From Fibrisoma limi BUZ 3 (GTDB lineage Bacteria; Bacteroidota; Bacteroidia; Cytophagales; Spirosomataceae), in NCBI RefSeq assembly GCF_000296815.2, contig NZ_CAIT01000005.1:124001-188000 (forward strand): DNA of 64,000 nt. The letters are read 5' to 3'. Shown here one piece after another: positions 1-8,976 of this stretch. How positions within the stretch are numbered: the stretch's first letter is position 1; each line of letters begins with the position of its first letter. The position numbers were made by a program, and so were the translations under genes. A model generated the notes under the pieces. The model made no database searches. It saw nothing but the letters and a program-made list of their open reading frames with translations, and was not told the origin of the DNA.

Positions 1-2
1 TT

Positions 3-1316
3 CTGCAATGGTCGACGTTTGGGCTCAACAATGCCAACAACGTACTGGAGGTCCTGCGCCTGAATCAGGTGCAGACGCCCGGCGAAGCTGATCCGCGCCG
101 GGACATTGCCCGCCAGCGAAACCGGATCGAGGGTGAGGCCCGGTTTGTGCGGGCGTTGTGCGTGTTTGAGCAAACGCGATTGCTGGGGTATCCGTGGGGC
201 TTTCAGCCGGATAACGCGCAGCCGGGGCCAATCGGTAATTTCCAGTCGCTGTCTACATTCGGGGATCTGGCGTATCCGCGACTGAGTGTCAAAGCGGCTT
301 ACGATAGTGTACTGTATGATCTGCACCGCGCCGAGCAACTACTGCCCGACGCCTATGATCCCGCTTTGCATCCGGTCGATTTTCAGCCACGGGGCAACAA
401 ATACGCAGCACTGGCGCTGATGGCGCGGGTGTACTGGCAGCAGGACAATATGGACAGCGTGCTGGCCGTCACGAACCGGCTGCTGGGCGCGGGCAGCGCC
501 AACCGGTTCCCGCTGGAGCCGGGTGCTACGTTGCTAAGGAACGTTTATCAGCGGGCGGGTATTCTGCCGACAACCAATGCCACGAACCGCAGTGAGGTGA
601 TTTTTGAACTGGTACACGTGGTTGGACGCAATCCACGCACAACGAATGGAGCACCGATTCGTGCGAGTTATGTACTGCAAACGAACTACACAGCCGCTCA
701 ACTCGCGAACGTGAACAACCTGAACTCCGGTCCGAACCTGCGGTTGAGTCAGCGCTTCAAAACCCTCGCCAACTTCGACCGCCAGCGGGATCTACGCTAC
801 CGAAACCTGATCGATACCTCGCAGGCCAGCAATGCCAACGCGGCCTGGGATAGCCCCAATCGGCTGTGGTTCACCAAAAAATGGGGCCATCTGGGTACTA
901 CCAACCTGGGACCGGCGCAGGGGGTGAACATGAACGTTTCCCTGTTTCGGTCGGCGGAATTTGTGTTGATGCGCGCCGAAGCCAACGCCCGGAAAGGCAA
1001 TGCTGCCACGGCACTGGCAGACCTCAACGCCGTTCGGACGCGGGCCGGGTTGCCTGCCCTGGCGGCAGCGCCAACCGACTTGCTCGACCAGATACGGACA
1101 GAATACGTTCGGGAAATGTACGCCGAAGGAACGCGGGTACACGACCTCAAACGACGACGGGCCAGCGTTAACCCCGGCGACCGGACACTGTCGCCCAACC
1201 GGGCTGACTGCGCAGCCGGGGGATGCAACGAAGTGCCCTGGAATAGCCGTTTGCTGGTGTTTTTAATACCGCAGACCTTCCTGGATCGGAATCCGCTCGC
1301 TACACAGAACGATTAA
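3..1316 (+). CDS. RagB/SusD family outer-membrane nutrient-binding protein (5' end cut off)
   Basis: The frame is open from the first bases of the window, so this is the C-terminal part (437 residues) of a protein starting upstream. SusD-type lipoproteins sit on the outer membrane over a SusC channel and bind glycans. Family features seen are the NNANNVLE segment, the helical GEARFVRAL segment, repeated TPR-like helices, and the late LFRSAEFVLMRAEANAR and LNAVRTRAGLP stretches, followed by EYVREMYAEGTRVHDLKRR. The matching SusC is presumably upstream and out of view. A lipoprotein gene follows 11 bases later, probably in the same transcript. Family is confident; the glycan bound cannot be told. 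Confidence 0.9.
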   Translation: MQWSTFGLNNANNVLEVLRLNQVQTPGEADPRRDIARQRNRIEGEARFVRALCVFEQTRLLGYPWGFQPDNAQPGPIGNFQSLSTFGDLAYPRLSVKAAYDSVLYDLHRAEQLLPDAYDPALHPVDFQPRGNKYAALALMARVYWQQDNMDSVLAVTNRLLGAGSANRFPLEPGATLLRNVYQRAGILPTTNATNRSEVIFELVHVVGRNPRTTNGAPIRASYVLQTNYTAAQLANVNNLNSGPNLRLSQRFKTLANFDRQRDLRYRNLIDTSQASNANAAWDSPNRLWFTKKWGHLGTTNLGPAQGVNMNVSLFRSAEFVLMRAEANARKGNAATALADLNAVRTRAGLPALAAAPTDLLDQIRTEYVREMYAEGTRVHDLKRRRASVNPGDRTLSPNRADCAAGGCNEVPWNSRLLVFLIPQTFLDRNPLATQND

Positions 1317-1327
1317 TCCTGACCCTC

Positions 1328-2002
1328 ATGAAACGAATCAACATCCTGATAATCTGCCTGCTCGGTGTAGCCTTTGTCGCTTGCCAGGACGAAACATTAC
1401 CCAGTATATCGGCCGATGAAACCCGAAAGAGTCAGCTTCGTGGTACCTGGCTCCCCACCGAACTGACCATGCGTTATCAGATCGGCTTAGCGCCCAACCA
1501 GCGTGATACGGCCATTCGCCTGACGCCCACGACGCAACCGTTGCTGGTGGCTGGTCGTCCCAATCCGATCACGGCCTTTACGGATACGTTGACCTTTGGA
1601 AATGCCGCTACGACCGGCCTTGATACGTTTTACCTGGCCAACCGGGGTATTCGCCAGCGTGGCTACTTTTTCGTGACGGGCGCTACCGAGGGTGGTTCGT
1701 TGCTCCGGATTGGCGTAGCCACTCGCACGGCCGGGCAAATTACCCGCTGGAATTACGACATCGTGTCGCACGGCAACGTATCGGTTGGAGCGAATAACTC
1801 AGCCAGCTTTGCACCCGCTACGTACCAGAACTACGCCTATTCCATTCAGGAACTGAACGGATCGCGGTTGGTGCTGTCGTTCCAGTCGCCAACTAACGTA
1901 GCCAACCTGCCGCAGGTGCCGATTACGGCGGCAAACCAGAATAGTACGTCTGCCTGGGCCGGCCGACCGGTATTGTTTACGGCCACCTTTACGAAGCGAT
2001 GA
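1328..2002 (+). CDS. Small secreted lipoprotein of a SusD-linked operon, function unknown
   Basis: A 224-residue protein with a clear lipoprotein signal: a hydrophobic N-terminus ending in FVAC, so Cys19 is the predicted lipidated residue. The mature part begins with a charged linker, then LRGTWLPTEL, reminiscent of lipocalin-like or DUF5004-type lipoproteins that follow SusD genes, and continues as probable beta structure rich in Thr, Asn and Gly. It lies 11 bases after the SusD gene and is probably co-transcribed. By position it may be a surface glycan-binding accessory protein, but I do not recognise a named family with certainty. Confidence 0.75.
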   Translation: MKRINILIICLLGVAFVACQDETLPSISADETRKSQLRGTWLPTELTMRYQIGLAPNQRDTAIRLTPTTQPLLVAGRPNPITAFTDTLTFGNAATTGLDTFYLANRGIRQRGYFFVTGATEGGSLLRIGVATRTAGQITRWNYDIVSHGNVSVGANNSASFAPATYQNYAYSIQELNGSRLVLSFQSPTNVANLPQVPITAANQNSTSAWAGRPVLFTATFTKR

Positions 2003-2024
2003 AAGAATGAATATATACTTTATA

Positions 2025-2116
2025 TTACCCCCAACCCCCTGAAGGGGGCTTAGCTCCGCTTGAACCAAAAACTTGACATTAGCAGCGCTAAGCCCCCTTC
2101 AGGGGGTTGGGGGTAA
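2025..2116. repeat. Perfect 30-bp inverted repeat with C/G runs (REP-like hairpin)
   Basis: Arms 2025-2054 and 2087-2116 are exact reverse complements, 30 of 30, around a 32-base spacer. Each arm also holds its own small hairpin, CCCCCTGAAGGGGG (6-bp stem, 2-base loop). It lies between the lipoprotein gene and the GH42 gene. Its position after a stop codon fits a transcription barrier or a REP-like mobile repeat; there is no clean T-tract of the classical terminator kind. Confidence 0.85.
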
Positions 2117-2188
2117 GACACAGAAGTTATCTTAAAATGCCCTAAGTAATCAAAGGTCAATAGTGAATTATAACTTTATAATGCGGTG

Positions 2189-4387
2189 ATGCTGAAATCA
2201 AGGGCGGTCAGTCAAACAATTTTGTTGGTCTGGTTAATCTCAACTACAGCTTACAGTCAATCCAGCGACCCATTTTTACACAAACTCTACGACCGCCTGC
2301 ACGAATCACGAGCACAAACCAAATACCGCCAACTCGCGCCTATACCGGTCGGAGCGGTGTACGTGCAGCGGCCGGGCGAAGGTGAAAAAGAAATCCGCGA
2401 ACACTTTCGCACCATGAAACGCCTGGGCTTCAACGCCCTTAAGCAGATTATGACCGTACCCGGCTGGACGATCGAGCAGGTGCAGTTGATGGCACTGGAG
2501 GAAGGCATTATTCCGTGGTGGTACGGCGAAGGTGGCTGGGAGGCCATTACGGACAATTTGCTCAAAAAGCTGGCTATCCCGCTTCAAACGCCCATGACGG
2601 AAGTACGACGACACCCGCGCATAATAGCATATCAGACGGAGGTGTTGCGTCGTCGGATTCTTAATACCCAAGCCTATATCAAAACAAATGGCAGGCCGCT
2701 CAAGGATCGCAGCGTGGCTTATGAACCGGAACTTGGTGGGCGCGGCTTCGACCTGACCGAGCGTGGTAAGCAACAGTTCAGGCAGTGGGTTCGGAAGCAG
2801 TACGGCACCATCGGGCAGTTGAATAAAGCATGGAACCAGCACCATGCGGGTTTGCAGCCCGGCGAGACTGAGCCATTTCAGTCGTGGGATGATTTTGAGC
2901 AACGCTACGATAAACTGGGCGGCAAAGAATACCGGCATCTGCATGACATCCTTAATTTCAAAGCCGAACATGGCATCGCGAGCATCCGGCAGACCTGCGA
3001 ACAATTCCGGGCGTTCGACTCCAGCGCGGTGTTTCGGGGTGGGGGCGAAATCGGGTTGTTTCACCCGCTGGCCTGGTATGGCGTTGATCTGGAACGTATC
3101 GCCGATCTGATGACTCAATACGGCTCATTCTACCCGTCGATTCACTTTGCCTGGCATTATGGCGAGGTGAACTACGAACTGGTACGGCCGTTTTACATGC
3201 AGGCGTCATTAGCCAATGACTTCTTCAAAGGCGGCTGGGCGGCTACCTGGGAGTCGACTGGTGGACCGCAGCAATTTAGCGGGGGTAGGGGCGGTGGAGC
3301 CGACTTCACGGTTGATGAAGGCACCATTACGCAATTTCTGCTGAGCCAGATCGCGGCCGGGTTTCGTGGCTGGGGTGCCTGGGCTTACAACGCCCGCACG
3401 GCTGGCTGGGAGGCCGGTGAATACGCCTTACTGGACCGCCATAACCAGGTGACGCCCCGCGCCATCCGAATGGGGCAGATTGGGCAAGCCGCCAACCGCT
3501 ACCGCGACGAGCTGTGGGCCGCGCATAAGGAGCCGGTCGTCGGTGTGCTGTATGACTGGCACAACGAAGCCATGTGGGCGGCCATGACCGAATCGGGCCG
3601 CGATGAATTTAAGCACCGGCCGATGCAGGCCCGCGTGGGGGTTAGCCGGGCGCTGATCAACGCCAACGTACCCTTTGAGTACGTTACCGTGCCGGATTTG
3701 AAAAAAGGGCTGGGGCCACGGTATAAGGTCATCTACCTGCCTGCTGAACTGAGTCTGAGCGATGAGTTGCTGAAACTGCTGACGACCTACGTTGAACAGG
3801 GTGGGCGGCTGGTGCTGGATGTACCCTCGGCGTACTACGATGACTATGCCGCGCTGTTTCCAACCAACGACGGAACGCCATTTGAGCGGCTAACCGGCGT
3901 AACGATTCGCGAGTACCAGGGGGCCGGTGCTAACCGGACGTATAAGCTGGGTGAGACAACCGTGACGGGCATGATTGCCAGTCTTCTGCCTACGAAAGCA
4001 AAGGTCATTAGCCGCTACGACGATGGGCAACCGGCCGTGACAGAACACCGGTTTGGTAAGGGAACGGCCGTTGTGCTGGGCTACGAAGCCGCTCGGATGT
4101 GCTTCAGACCGAACAATGCAGCCTCCGAAAAACAACTACTTGCCAGTACGCTTGGACCGTATCAGGCCCCCTACACCTGCGATGGAGCCATTGCCTATCG
4201 TCTGGCAAGCCCACAAGCCGACCATTATTTTCTGGTCAATGATGGTCCGGCCAAAAGCGTAACCCTGGCGACGGGTACGATGCGGTACAAAAACGCAAAA
4301 GACGCGGTAACGAGTGAGCCGATTAACCTCAGCCAACCCATCCGCATCGATGCCAATAGTGGTCGGTGGGTCAGGGCAGAGCGTTGA
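2189..4387 (+). CDS. Secreted glycoside hydrolase family 42-like beta-galactosidase
   Basis: A 732-residue protein with an N-terminal signal peptide ending near TAYSQ. A GH42-type TIM barrel follows, with the marker QYGTIGQLNKAWN near residues 200-215. Glu179 or Glu181 in YEPELGG is the probable acid/base, and Glu355 in ATWESTGG the probable nucleophile. Residues from about 450 (GVLYDWHNEAMWAAM, VIYLPAEL, EQGGRLVLDVPS) match the flavodoxin-like trimerisation domain, and a small beta domain ends the protein. I start at the ATG at 2189; a GTG sits one codon earlier. It is probably periplasmic or surface-attached and cleaves beta-linked galactose or a related sugar. It converges on the LacI-type regulator. 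Family is likely; substrate is inferred. Confidence 0.82.
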   Translation: MLKSRAVSQTILLVWLISTTAYSQSSDPFLHKLYDRLHESRAQTKYRQLAPIPVGAVYVQRPGEGEKEIREHFRTMKRLGFNALKQIMTVPGWTIEQVQLMALEEGIIPWWYGEGGWEAITDNLLKKLAIPLQTPMTEVRRHPRIIAYQTEVLRRRILNTQAYIKTNGRPLKDRSVAYEPELGGRGFDLTERGKQQFRQWVRKQYGTIGQLNKAWNQHHAGLQPGETEPFQSWDDFEQRYDKLGGKEYRHLHDILNFKAEHGIASIRQTCEQFRAFDSSAVFRGGGEIGLFHPLAWYGVDLERIADLMTQYGSFYPSIHFAWHYGEVNYELVRPFYMQASLANDFFKGGWAATWESTGGPQQFSGGRGGGADFTVDEGTITQFLLSQIAAGFRGWGAWAYNARTAGWEAGEYALLDRHNQVTPRAIRMGQIGQAANRYRDELWAAHKEPVVGVLYDWHNEAMWAAMTESGRDEFKHRPMQARVGVSRALINANVPFEYVTVPDLKKGLGPRYKVIYLPAELSLSDELLKLLTTYVEQGGRLVLDVPSAYYDDYAALFPTNDGTPFERLTGVTIREYQGAGANRTYKLGETTVTGMIASLLPTKAKVISRYDDGQPAVTEHRFGKGTAVVLGYEAARMCFRPNNAASEKQLLASTLGPYQAPYTCDGAIAYRLASPQADHYFLVNDGPAKSVTLATGTMRYKNAKDAVTSEPINLSQPIRIDANSGRWVRAER

Positions 4388-4430
4388 TGTAACCTGGATC
4401 AACGGTCAGGATACGCACCAGCGGGCCAGG

Positions 4431-5579
4431 CTACGCAACCGTCGACCCTCTCACAATCAACTCGGTGGGTAATACAACCGTCTGAGGTTCAAATTTTTCC
4501 TCGCTGGTCAATTGCCGGAGCAGTAACCGTGCGGATTCCTGCCCGATCTCATTAATCGGCTGTGAGACTGTTGTCAGACCCGGCTCTACCAAGGCGGATA
4601 CCGGATCGTTGCTGAATCCCACAATGGCAATGTCGTCGGGAATGCGCAGACCGCGGCTTTTGATCACTTGCAGTGCTTCGATCGCCGTCGGATCATTGAT
4701 GGTGAACAGGGCGTCGGGTGGTTGGGGCAAGTTCAGCAGGTGGTTGATGTAAATGTTTGCTTTTTCGAGCGTCAGATCATAGGAGATAACCAGTTCTGGT
4801 TCTTCGGCAATGCCGTACTGCCTGAGGGCATCACGGTAGCCGTTCAGCCGGTTCCGACTGTTGGCCAGGCTATCGGGGCCGGCTAAGTGGGCGATACGTC
4901 GGCGACCGGTCTGGATCAGGTGCTCAACGGCCCTGAATGCCCCCGCCTGATCGTCGACCGTTACTTTCGATACAGTCATGTCTTCACAAAACCGGTTGAA
5001 AAACACCACCGGAATATCGCGACGCTGAAACGCCCGGAAGTGTTCAAAATTACGGGTTTCCTTGGTGTGCGATACCAGCAGACCGTCCACCCGGCTAGCC
5101 AGTAGTGCCCTGGCGTTGGCTACTTCTGTTTCGTACGATTCGTTGGAGTGACAAATGACAACATTGTAACCTGCGTCGGCCAGGACGTTCTGGGCACCAA
5201 TAATCACCTTGGGGAAAAAGAAGCTGACAAACTCCGGCACTATAATGCCAACGGTGTTTGTGCGGCTTTTTACCAGGCTGTGTGCCAGCAGGTTAGGCTG
5301 GTAGTCGAATTGCTTGACCGCGTCCAGGACCGCCTGTCGGGTACCCGGATGAATATCGGACTGCCCGCGCAACGCCCTGGACACCGTTGACTTTGAAATA
5401 CCCAGCTCCTTCGCAATATCAACAATCGTAACCTGATGCCGTCGCATCGGGCGGGTAGCTTCGGCGGTTGGGAAGCTGAAATGCACCTGGCACGACTTGC
5501 AGAAATAGCGTTGTTTCCCCCGCACAATTCCTGTCTTATTGATCGCGTCAACCTGCTGACAATGCGGACATTTAACCAT
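4431..5579 (-). CDS. LacI-family transcriptional regulator with an N-terminal zinc ribbon
   Basis: A 382-residue regulator. Residues 50-105 are the LacI helix-turn-helix and hinge (VTIVDIAKELGISKSTVSR, then FDYQPNLLAHSLV), and residues 110-380 are the periplasmic-binding-like sugar sensor (NTVGIIVPEF, DDIAIVGFSNDP). Unusually, about 45 residues precede the HTH, with Cys4-x2-Cys7 and Cys27-x2-Cys30 and a GKQRYFCKSC core, like the zinc ribbons of IS1 InsA-type proteins. It diverges from the SusC operon across a region holding an 18-bp palindrome centred on CG, so it most likely represses that operon until a sugar signal binds. The ATG at 5579 is kept because the zinc-ribbon motif is intact from its first residues. 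Confidence 0.92.
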   Translation of the reverse strand: MVKCPHCQQVDAINKTGIVRGKQRYFCKSCQVHFSFPTAEATRPMRRHQVTIVDIAKELGISKSTVSRALRGQSDIHPGTRQAVLDAVKQFDYQPNLLAHSLVKSRTNTVGIIVPEFVSFFFPKVIIGAQNVLADAGYNVVICHSNESYETEVANARALLASRVDGLLVSHTKETRNFEHFRAFQRRDIPVVFFNRFCEDMTVSKVTVDDQAGAFRAVEHLIQTGRRRIAHLAGPDSLANSRNRLNGYRDALRQYGIAEEPELVISYDLTLEKANIYINHLLNLPQPPDALFTINDPTAIEALQVIKSRGLRIPDDIAIVGFSNDPVSALVEPGLTTVSQPINEIGQESARLLLRQLTSEEKFEPQTVVLPTELIVRGSTVA

Positions 5580-5620
5580 GTGAATTGTCTTTTTCCGTGA
5601 TACGAGATTTTGGTAGTATG

Positions 5621-5634
5621 TGGCAGGCCTGCCA
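5621..5634. promoter_or_regulatory. 14-bp perfect palindrome near the regulator start
   Basis: TGGCAGGCCTGCCA is a perfect palindrome lying 42 bases before the start codon of the LacI-family gene. It could be an operator for autoregulation or a site for another dimeric regulator. It differs from the 5701-5718 site, so the two may not be read by the same protein. Confidence 0.4.
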
Positions 5635-5700
5635 AGCTCACAACTGGTATGTTCAGCTTTGCCAGTACCTCAAAGAGAATCACCACCTATCGGTTTCGTT

Positions 5701-5718
5701 ACCGGGAACGTTCCCGGT
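5701..5718. promoter_or_regulatory. Probable LacI-family operator, 18-bp perfect palindrome
   Basis: ACCGGGAACGTTCCCGGT is a perfect palindrome with a central CG step, the hallmark of LacI/GalR-family operators. It sits 122 bases from the divergent LacI-type start and 168 bases before the SusC start. The neighbouring regulator is the obvious candidate ligand. Confidence 0.75.
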
Positions 5719-5885
5719 GTTTTCTGTTGGATAAATCTATGAATTTCACTTGAAAAGTCAATTCGGGCTAATAGCTTCCGTCTCAAAGTCTGCTAATCGT
5801 GTCTGTTAATCAACGCTGTTTATTAGTCCGATTTTTACTTTTTCCAAGAAGCTTACTTGATACTAACCTTAATCTTACTTCACGT

Positions 5886-8800
5886 ATGAGGCACCTCTTC
5901 TGCCTGTTCTGGTTTGTCCTGTCCACGTGCGGGATGGCCATTGCGCAAACACCGGATCGCACCGTGGCGGGACGCGTCACCAGCCAAACCGGCGAGGGAT
6001 TACCCGGCGTTAACGTTGTCATAAAAGGTACCCAGAAAGGCACCACAACCGATGCAAATGGTCGGTATTCCCTGACAGGCGTTCCGGCGGGTGCGACGCT
6101 CACCTTCTCATCCATCGGCTTTGCTTCGCAGGAAGTTGCCGTAGGTAACCGCTCCACTATCGACCTGAGCCTGTCGTCCGACGAACGGTCGCTGTCGGAA
6201 GTGGTCGTGGTTGGGTATGGAACGCAGCGCAAGATTGAAACTACGGGCTCTATCGCGTCCGTGAAAGCCGCTGACATTGTGCAGACACCGGTTGCCAACG
6301 TAGCGCAGGGGTTGCAGGCCCGCGTTTCGGGTATTCAGATCAATCAGAACTCGGGCGCACCGGGTGGCAATATCAGCGTACGGATTCGGGGAACGAACTC
6401 CATTAATGGCACGTCGGAGCCGCTGTACATTGTTGACGGCATTCAGATTTCGAATGGTGGAGGTATTAATGACGTTAGTCCATTGTCGACCATTAACCCG
6501 AATGATATTGAGTCGGTTGAAGTTCTGAAAGATGCGTCGGCAACGGCAATTTACGGATCACGGGCGGCCAACGGCGTTATTCTGATTACGACCAAGCGGG
6601 GTAAAGCTGGTATAACACGTGTTACCTACGACGGCTATTACGGAACGCAGCAGGTAAACCGAAAACTGCCGGTGCTTAATGCGTCTGAATTTGCGCAACT
6701 GGAGAATGAGGTATTCCGGAATAATTTTTACCAGAACCCATCCAGTTTGGGCGAAGGCGTCAACTGGCAGAATCTGATATTTCGGGAGGCTCCTATTCAA
6801 AATCACCAGCTAAGTATTAACGGTGGCTCGGAGAAGACCCAACTGGCGGTTTCGGCTAACTATTTTGACCAGCAGGGAATCGTTATCAACTCGGGTTTTA
6901 AGCGCTATTCCGTACGTGTAAACCTCGACCACCGGATTAGCGAGCGCGTTAAAATGGGCGCCAGCATTTTGGGTAGCTATTCTGTCAGCAAGAATGTACC
7001 GTACGGTACGCAAAACCTGGGGGATGCTGATGTGGTGACGAGCAGCATTCTGGGTGCGGCCGTAGGGGCTCCGCCGACCTTACAGCCTTACCGGCCAGAT
7101 GGCAGTATTTTTCCCTTTGGTGAGCAGGCCAACGGGCAATACCGCGAGGTGGCCAACCCGCTCGGTCTGGCCGCTATCTCAAACCAGATTGCTATCCGCC
7201 GAACCCTGGCTAACTTCTATGGTGAAGCGTCATTACTGAAAGGACTGACGTACCGGGCGTCGTTCAATGTTGATCTCGATAACCGGTTACGCGACGTGTA
7301 TTCGCCCCGCTCGATTGTCTCCCGTAACGACCTGAACGATAACTCGGGTTCAGGTTCGAAAACGAATGAGAGTAACACCGTTCTACTGCACGAAAGTATC
7401 ATGACCTATGCCACTGCGTTGGCAGCTCAGCACTCGCTGAAAATTACGGGGGTGTTTGCAACGCAGAGCAATCTGTACGACCAGAACGTAATCAATGCCA
7501 ATGGTTTCCCGAACGACGCAACAGCTAACGAGGCTTTGCAGTTGGCCCTCAACCGTACAGTCAGTAGTTTTCGCTCGAAAGAGCGCCTGGATTCCTACCT
7601 CGGTCGAATCAACTACGGCTTTAAGGACCGCTACTTTCTGGATCTGACCGCTCGGGTGGACGGTTCGAGTAAGTTTGGGGCAAATAACAAATACGGCTTT
7701 TTCCCGGCCGTGTCGGGGGGCTGGCGTATTATCGAAGAGCCATTTCTGAAAGGCATTGACTGGTTAACGGATCTAAAATTGCGCGCCAGTTGGGGAATTA
7801 CCGGAAACGCGGGCGGCATTAGTCCGTACCGGTCGTTGGCTACAGTGTCAGCGTCGGGTAGTGATTATCAGTTCAACCATGTTTACCAGACCGGGATCAA
7901 CCCGTCGGGTATTGCTAATCCGGACTTGCGCTGGGAGCGCTCCATTCAGACAAACATTGGTCTGGACCTTAGCTTGTTCAACAATCGGTTGAGTCTGGTC
8001 ATGGACGTGTACAATAAAGACACTCGTGACCTGTTGTATGTCAAAGGCTTACCGCTTTCGTCGGGGTACGGTAGTATTGTCGGGAACTTTGCCCGTCTTC
8101 AAAATCAGGGGATAGAACTGGCTACGAACGCCCGCCTTCTTCAGGGAGCCGTTCGGTGGGATGTATCCGCTAACGCTACGATTAACCGCAACAAAATTGT
8201 TGATTTGGACGGTGGTGTCACGCGCGAACGGTTTGTGACAACCTACAGCGTACTGAGCGTCGGGCAACCGCTGGGCATGTTCAAGACGTATGTATTCGAC
8301 GGTATTAACCAAACCGGCGAAACGATTCTGCCGGGCTACGACGGGCGATTGGGTGGCCACAAAATCAGGGACATCAACGGTGATGGTACCATCAACTCGG
8401 CCGACCAAATCTTCACCGGCAACCCGAACCCAACGTTCATCTTCGGTTTTTCAACCAATCTGGCTTACAAGAACTTCGATTTTAGTGCTTTTCTGTCGGG
8501 AACACAGGGTAACTCAATCTTCAACCAGGCGCGGTTTGCTTTTGAGACACCATTGGGTCAGCGTAATCTGCTGAAAGGCGTGGTCAATCGCTGGTCGCCT
8601 ACAAACCCGAATAACGAGTACGCCAGTGCCGCTCAGGGAAGTCGCCTGCCCGTCAGCGACCGCTTTGTAGAGGATGGCTCGTACCTCCGCTGCAAGAACA
8701 TTACGTTGGGCTATACCCTGCCGAAGTTCAAGGGCATTGAGCGGGTTCGAGTATACGCCAGCGCCAACAACCTCTTCACGATCACGAATTACACCGGTTT

Positions 8801-8909
8801 CGACCCGGAAGTCAACACCTTCGCCGGGAACAACACCGTCATTGGAGTCGACAACTTAGTCTATCCCCCTGCCCGGTCGTTCCTGGGTGGATTGCAGGTT
8901 ACATTTTAA
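5886..8909 (+). CDS. SusC/RagA family TonB-linked outer-membrane transporter
   Basis: A 1007-residue outer-membrane protein. A signal peptide ends near MAIAQ at residue 21; a carboxypeptidase-regulatory-like Ig domain follows (about 26-105, VAGRVTSQTGEGLPGVNVV), then the SusC box SEVVVVGYGTQRK, the plug (IVDGIQ, DASATAIYGSRAANGVILI) and a long beta-barrel ending in an aromatic, GGLQVTF. I start at the ATG at 5886 because the signal peptide begins there; the open frame upstream to 5799 has none. It forms the glycan import channel with the SusD gene that follows and is first gene of the operon to 21953, under the probable LacI operator. Confidence 0.96.
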   Translation: MRHLFCLFWFVLSTCGMAIAQTPDRTVAGRVTSQTGEGLPGVNVVIKGTQKGTTTDANGRYSLTGVPAGATLTFSSIGFASQEVAVGNRSTIDLSLSSDERSLSEVVVVGYGTQRKIETTGSIASVKAADIVQTPVANVAQGLQARVSGIQINQNSGAPGGNISVRIRGTNSINGTSEPLYIVDGIQISNGGGINDVSPLSTINPNDIESVEVLKDASATAIYGSRAANGVILITTKRGKAGITRVTYDGYYGTQQVNRKLPVLNASEFAQLENEVFRNNFYQNPSSLGEGVNWQNLIFREAPIQNHQLSINGGSEKTQLAVSANYFDQQGIVINSGFKRYSVRVNLDHRISERVKMGASILGSYSVSKNVPYGTQNLGDADVVTSSILGAAVGAPPTLQPYRPDGSIFPFGEQANGQYREVANPLGLAAISNQIAIRRTLANFYGEASLLKGLTYRASFNVDLDNRLRDVYSPRSIVSRNDLNDNSGSGSKTNESNTVLLHESIMTYATALAAQHSLKITGVFATQSNLYDQNVINANGFPNDATANEALQLALNRTVSSFRSKERLDSYLGRINYGFKDRYFLDLTARVDGSSKFGANNKYGFFPAVSGGWRIIEEPFLKGIDWLTDLKLRASWGITGNAGGISPYRSLATVSASGSDYQFNHVYQTGINPSGIANPDLRWERSIQTNIGLDLSLFNNRLSLVMDVYNKDTRDLLYVKGLPLSSGYGSIVGNFARLQNQGIELATNARLLQGAVRWDVSANATINRNKIVDLDGGVTRERFVTTYSVLSVGQPLGMFKTYVFDGINQTGETILPGYDGRLGGHKIRDINGDGTINSADQIFTGNPNPTFIFGFSTNLAYKNFDFSAFLSGTQGNSIFNQARFAFETPLGQRNLLKGVVNRWSPTNPNNEYASAAQGSRLPVSDRFVEDGSYLRCKNITLGYTLPKFKGIERVRVYASANNLFTITNYTGFDPEVNTFAGNNTVIGVDNLVYPPARSFLGGLQVTF

Positions 8910-8914
8910 TTGCG

Positions 8915-8969
8915 AATGAGCGAATAGCCTAACCATTTAACAGGGGCCTGTCTCTTTAATTCACTCATT
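8915..8969. repeat. Intercistronic hairpin between SusC and SusD genes
   Basis: AATGAGCGAAT at 8915-8925 pairs with ATTCACTCATT at 8959-8969 at 10 of 11 positions, with a smaller CAGGGGCCTG hairpin inside the loop. It occupies nearly all of the 67-base gap. A hairpin here could stabilise the upstream message or trim transcript levels between the two genes. Confidence 0.5.
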
Positions 8970-8976
8970 AAATAAG

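Larger units (their letters stand above)
5580..5885. promoter_or_regulatory. Divergent control region between the LacI regulator and the SusC operon
   Basis: This 306-base gap is the largest gene-free stretch of the window. It holds two perfect palindromes (5621-5634 and 5701-5718) and an A+T-rich stretch near the SusC start. A TACTTTTT at 5836-5843 is one base off the Bacteroidota -7 consensus TAnnTTTG and could serve SusC, but I see no good partner box. The frame extends upstream of SusC to 5799 without a signal peptide there, so this part is taken as leader. Confidence 0.6.

Noticed and set aside
2306-3118. Open frame of 270 codons opposite the GH42 gene
   Set aside because: Antisense to a gene with clear catalytic motifs; no family resemblance.
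5799-5885. Upstream extension of the SusC frame
   Set aside because: Adds 29 residues before a good signal peptide; the region fits a regulatory leader better.
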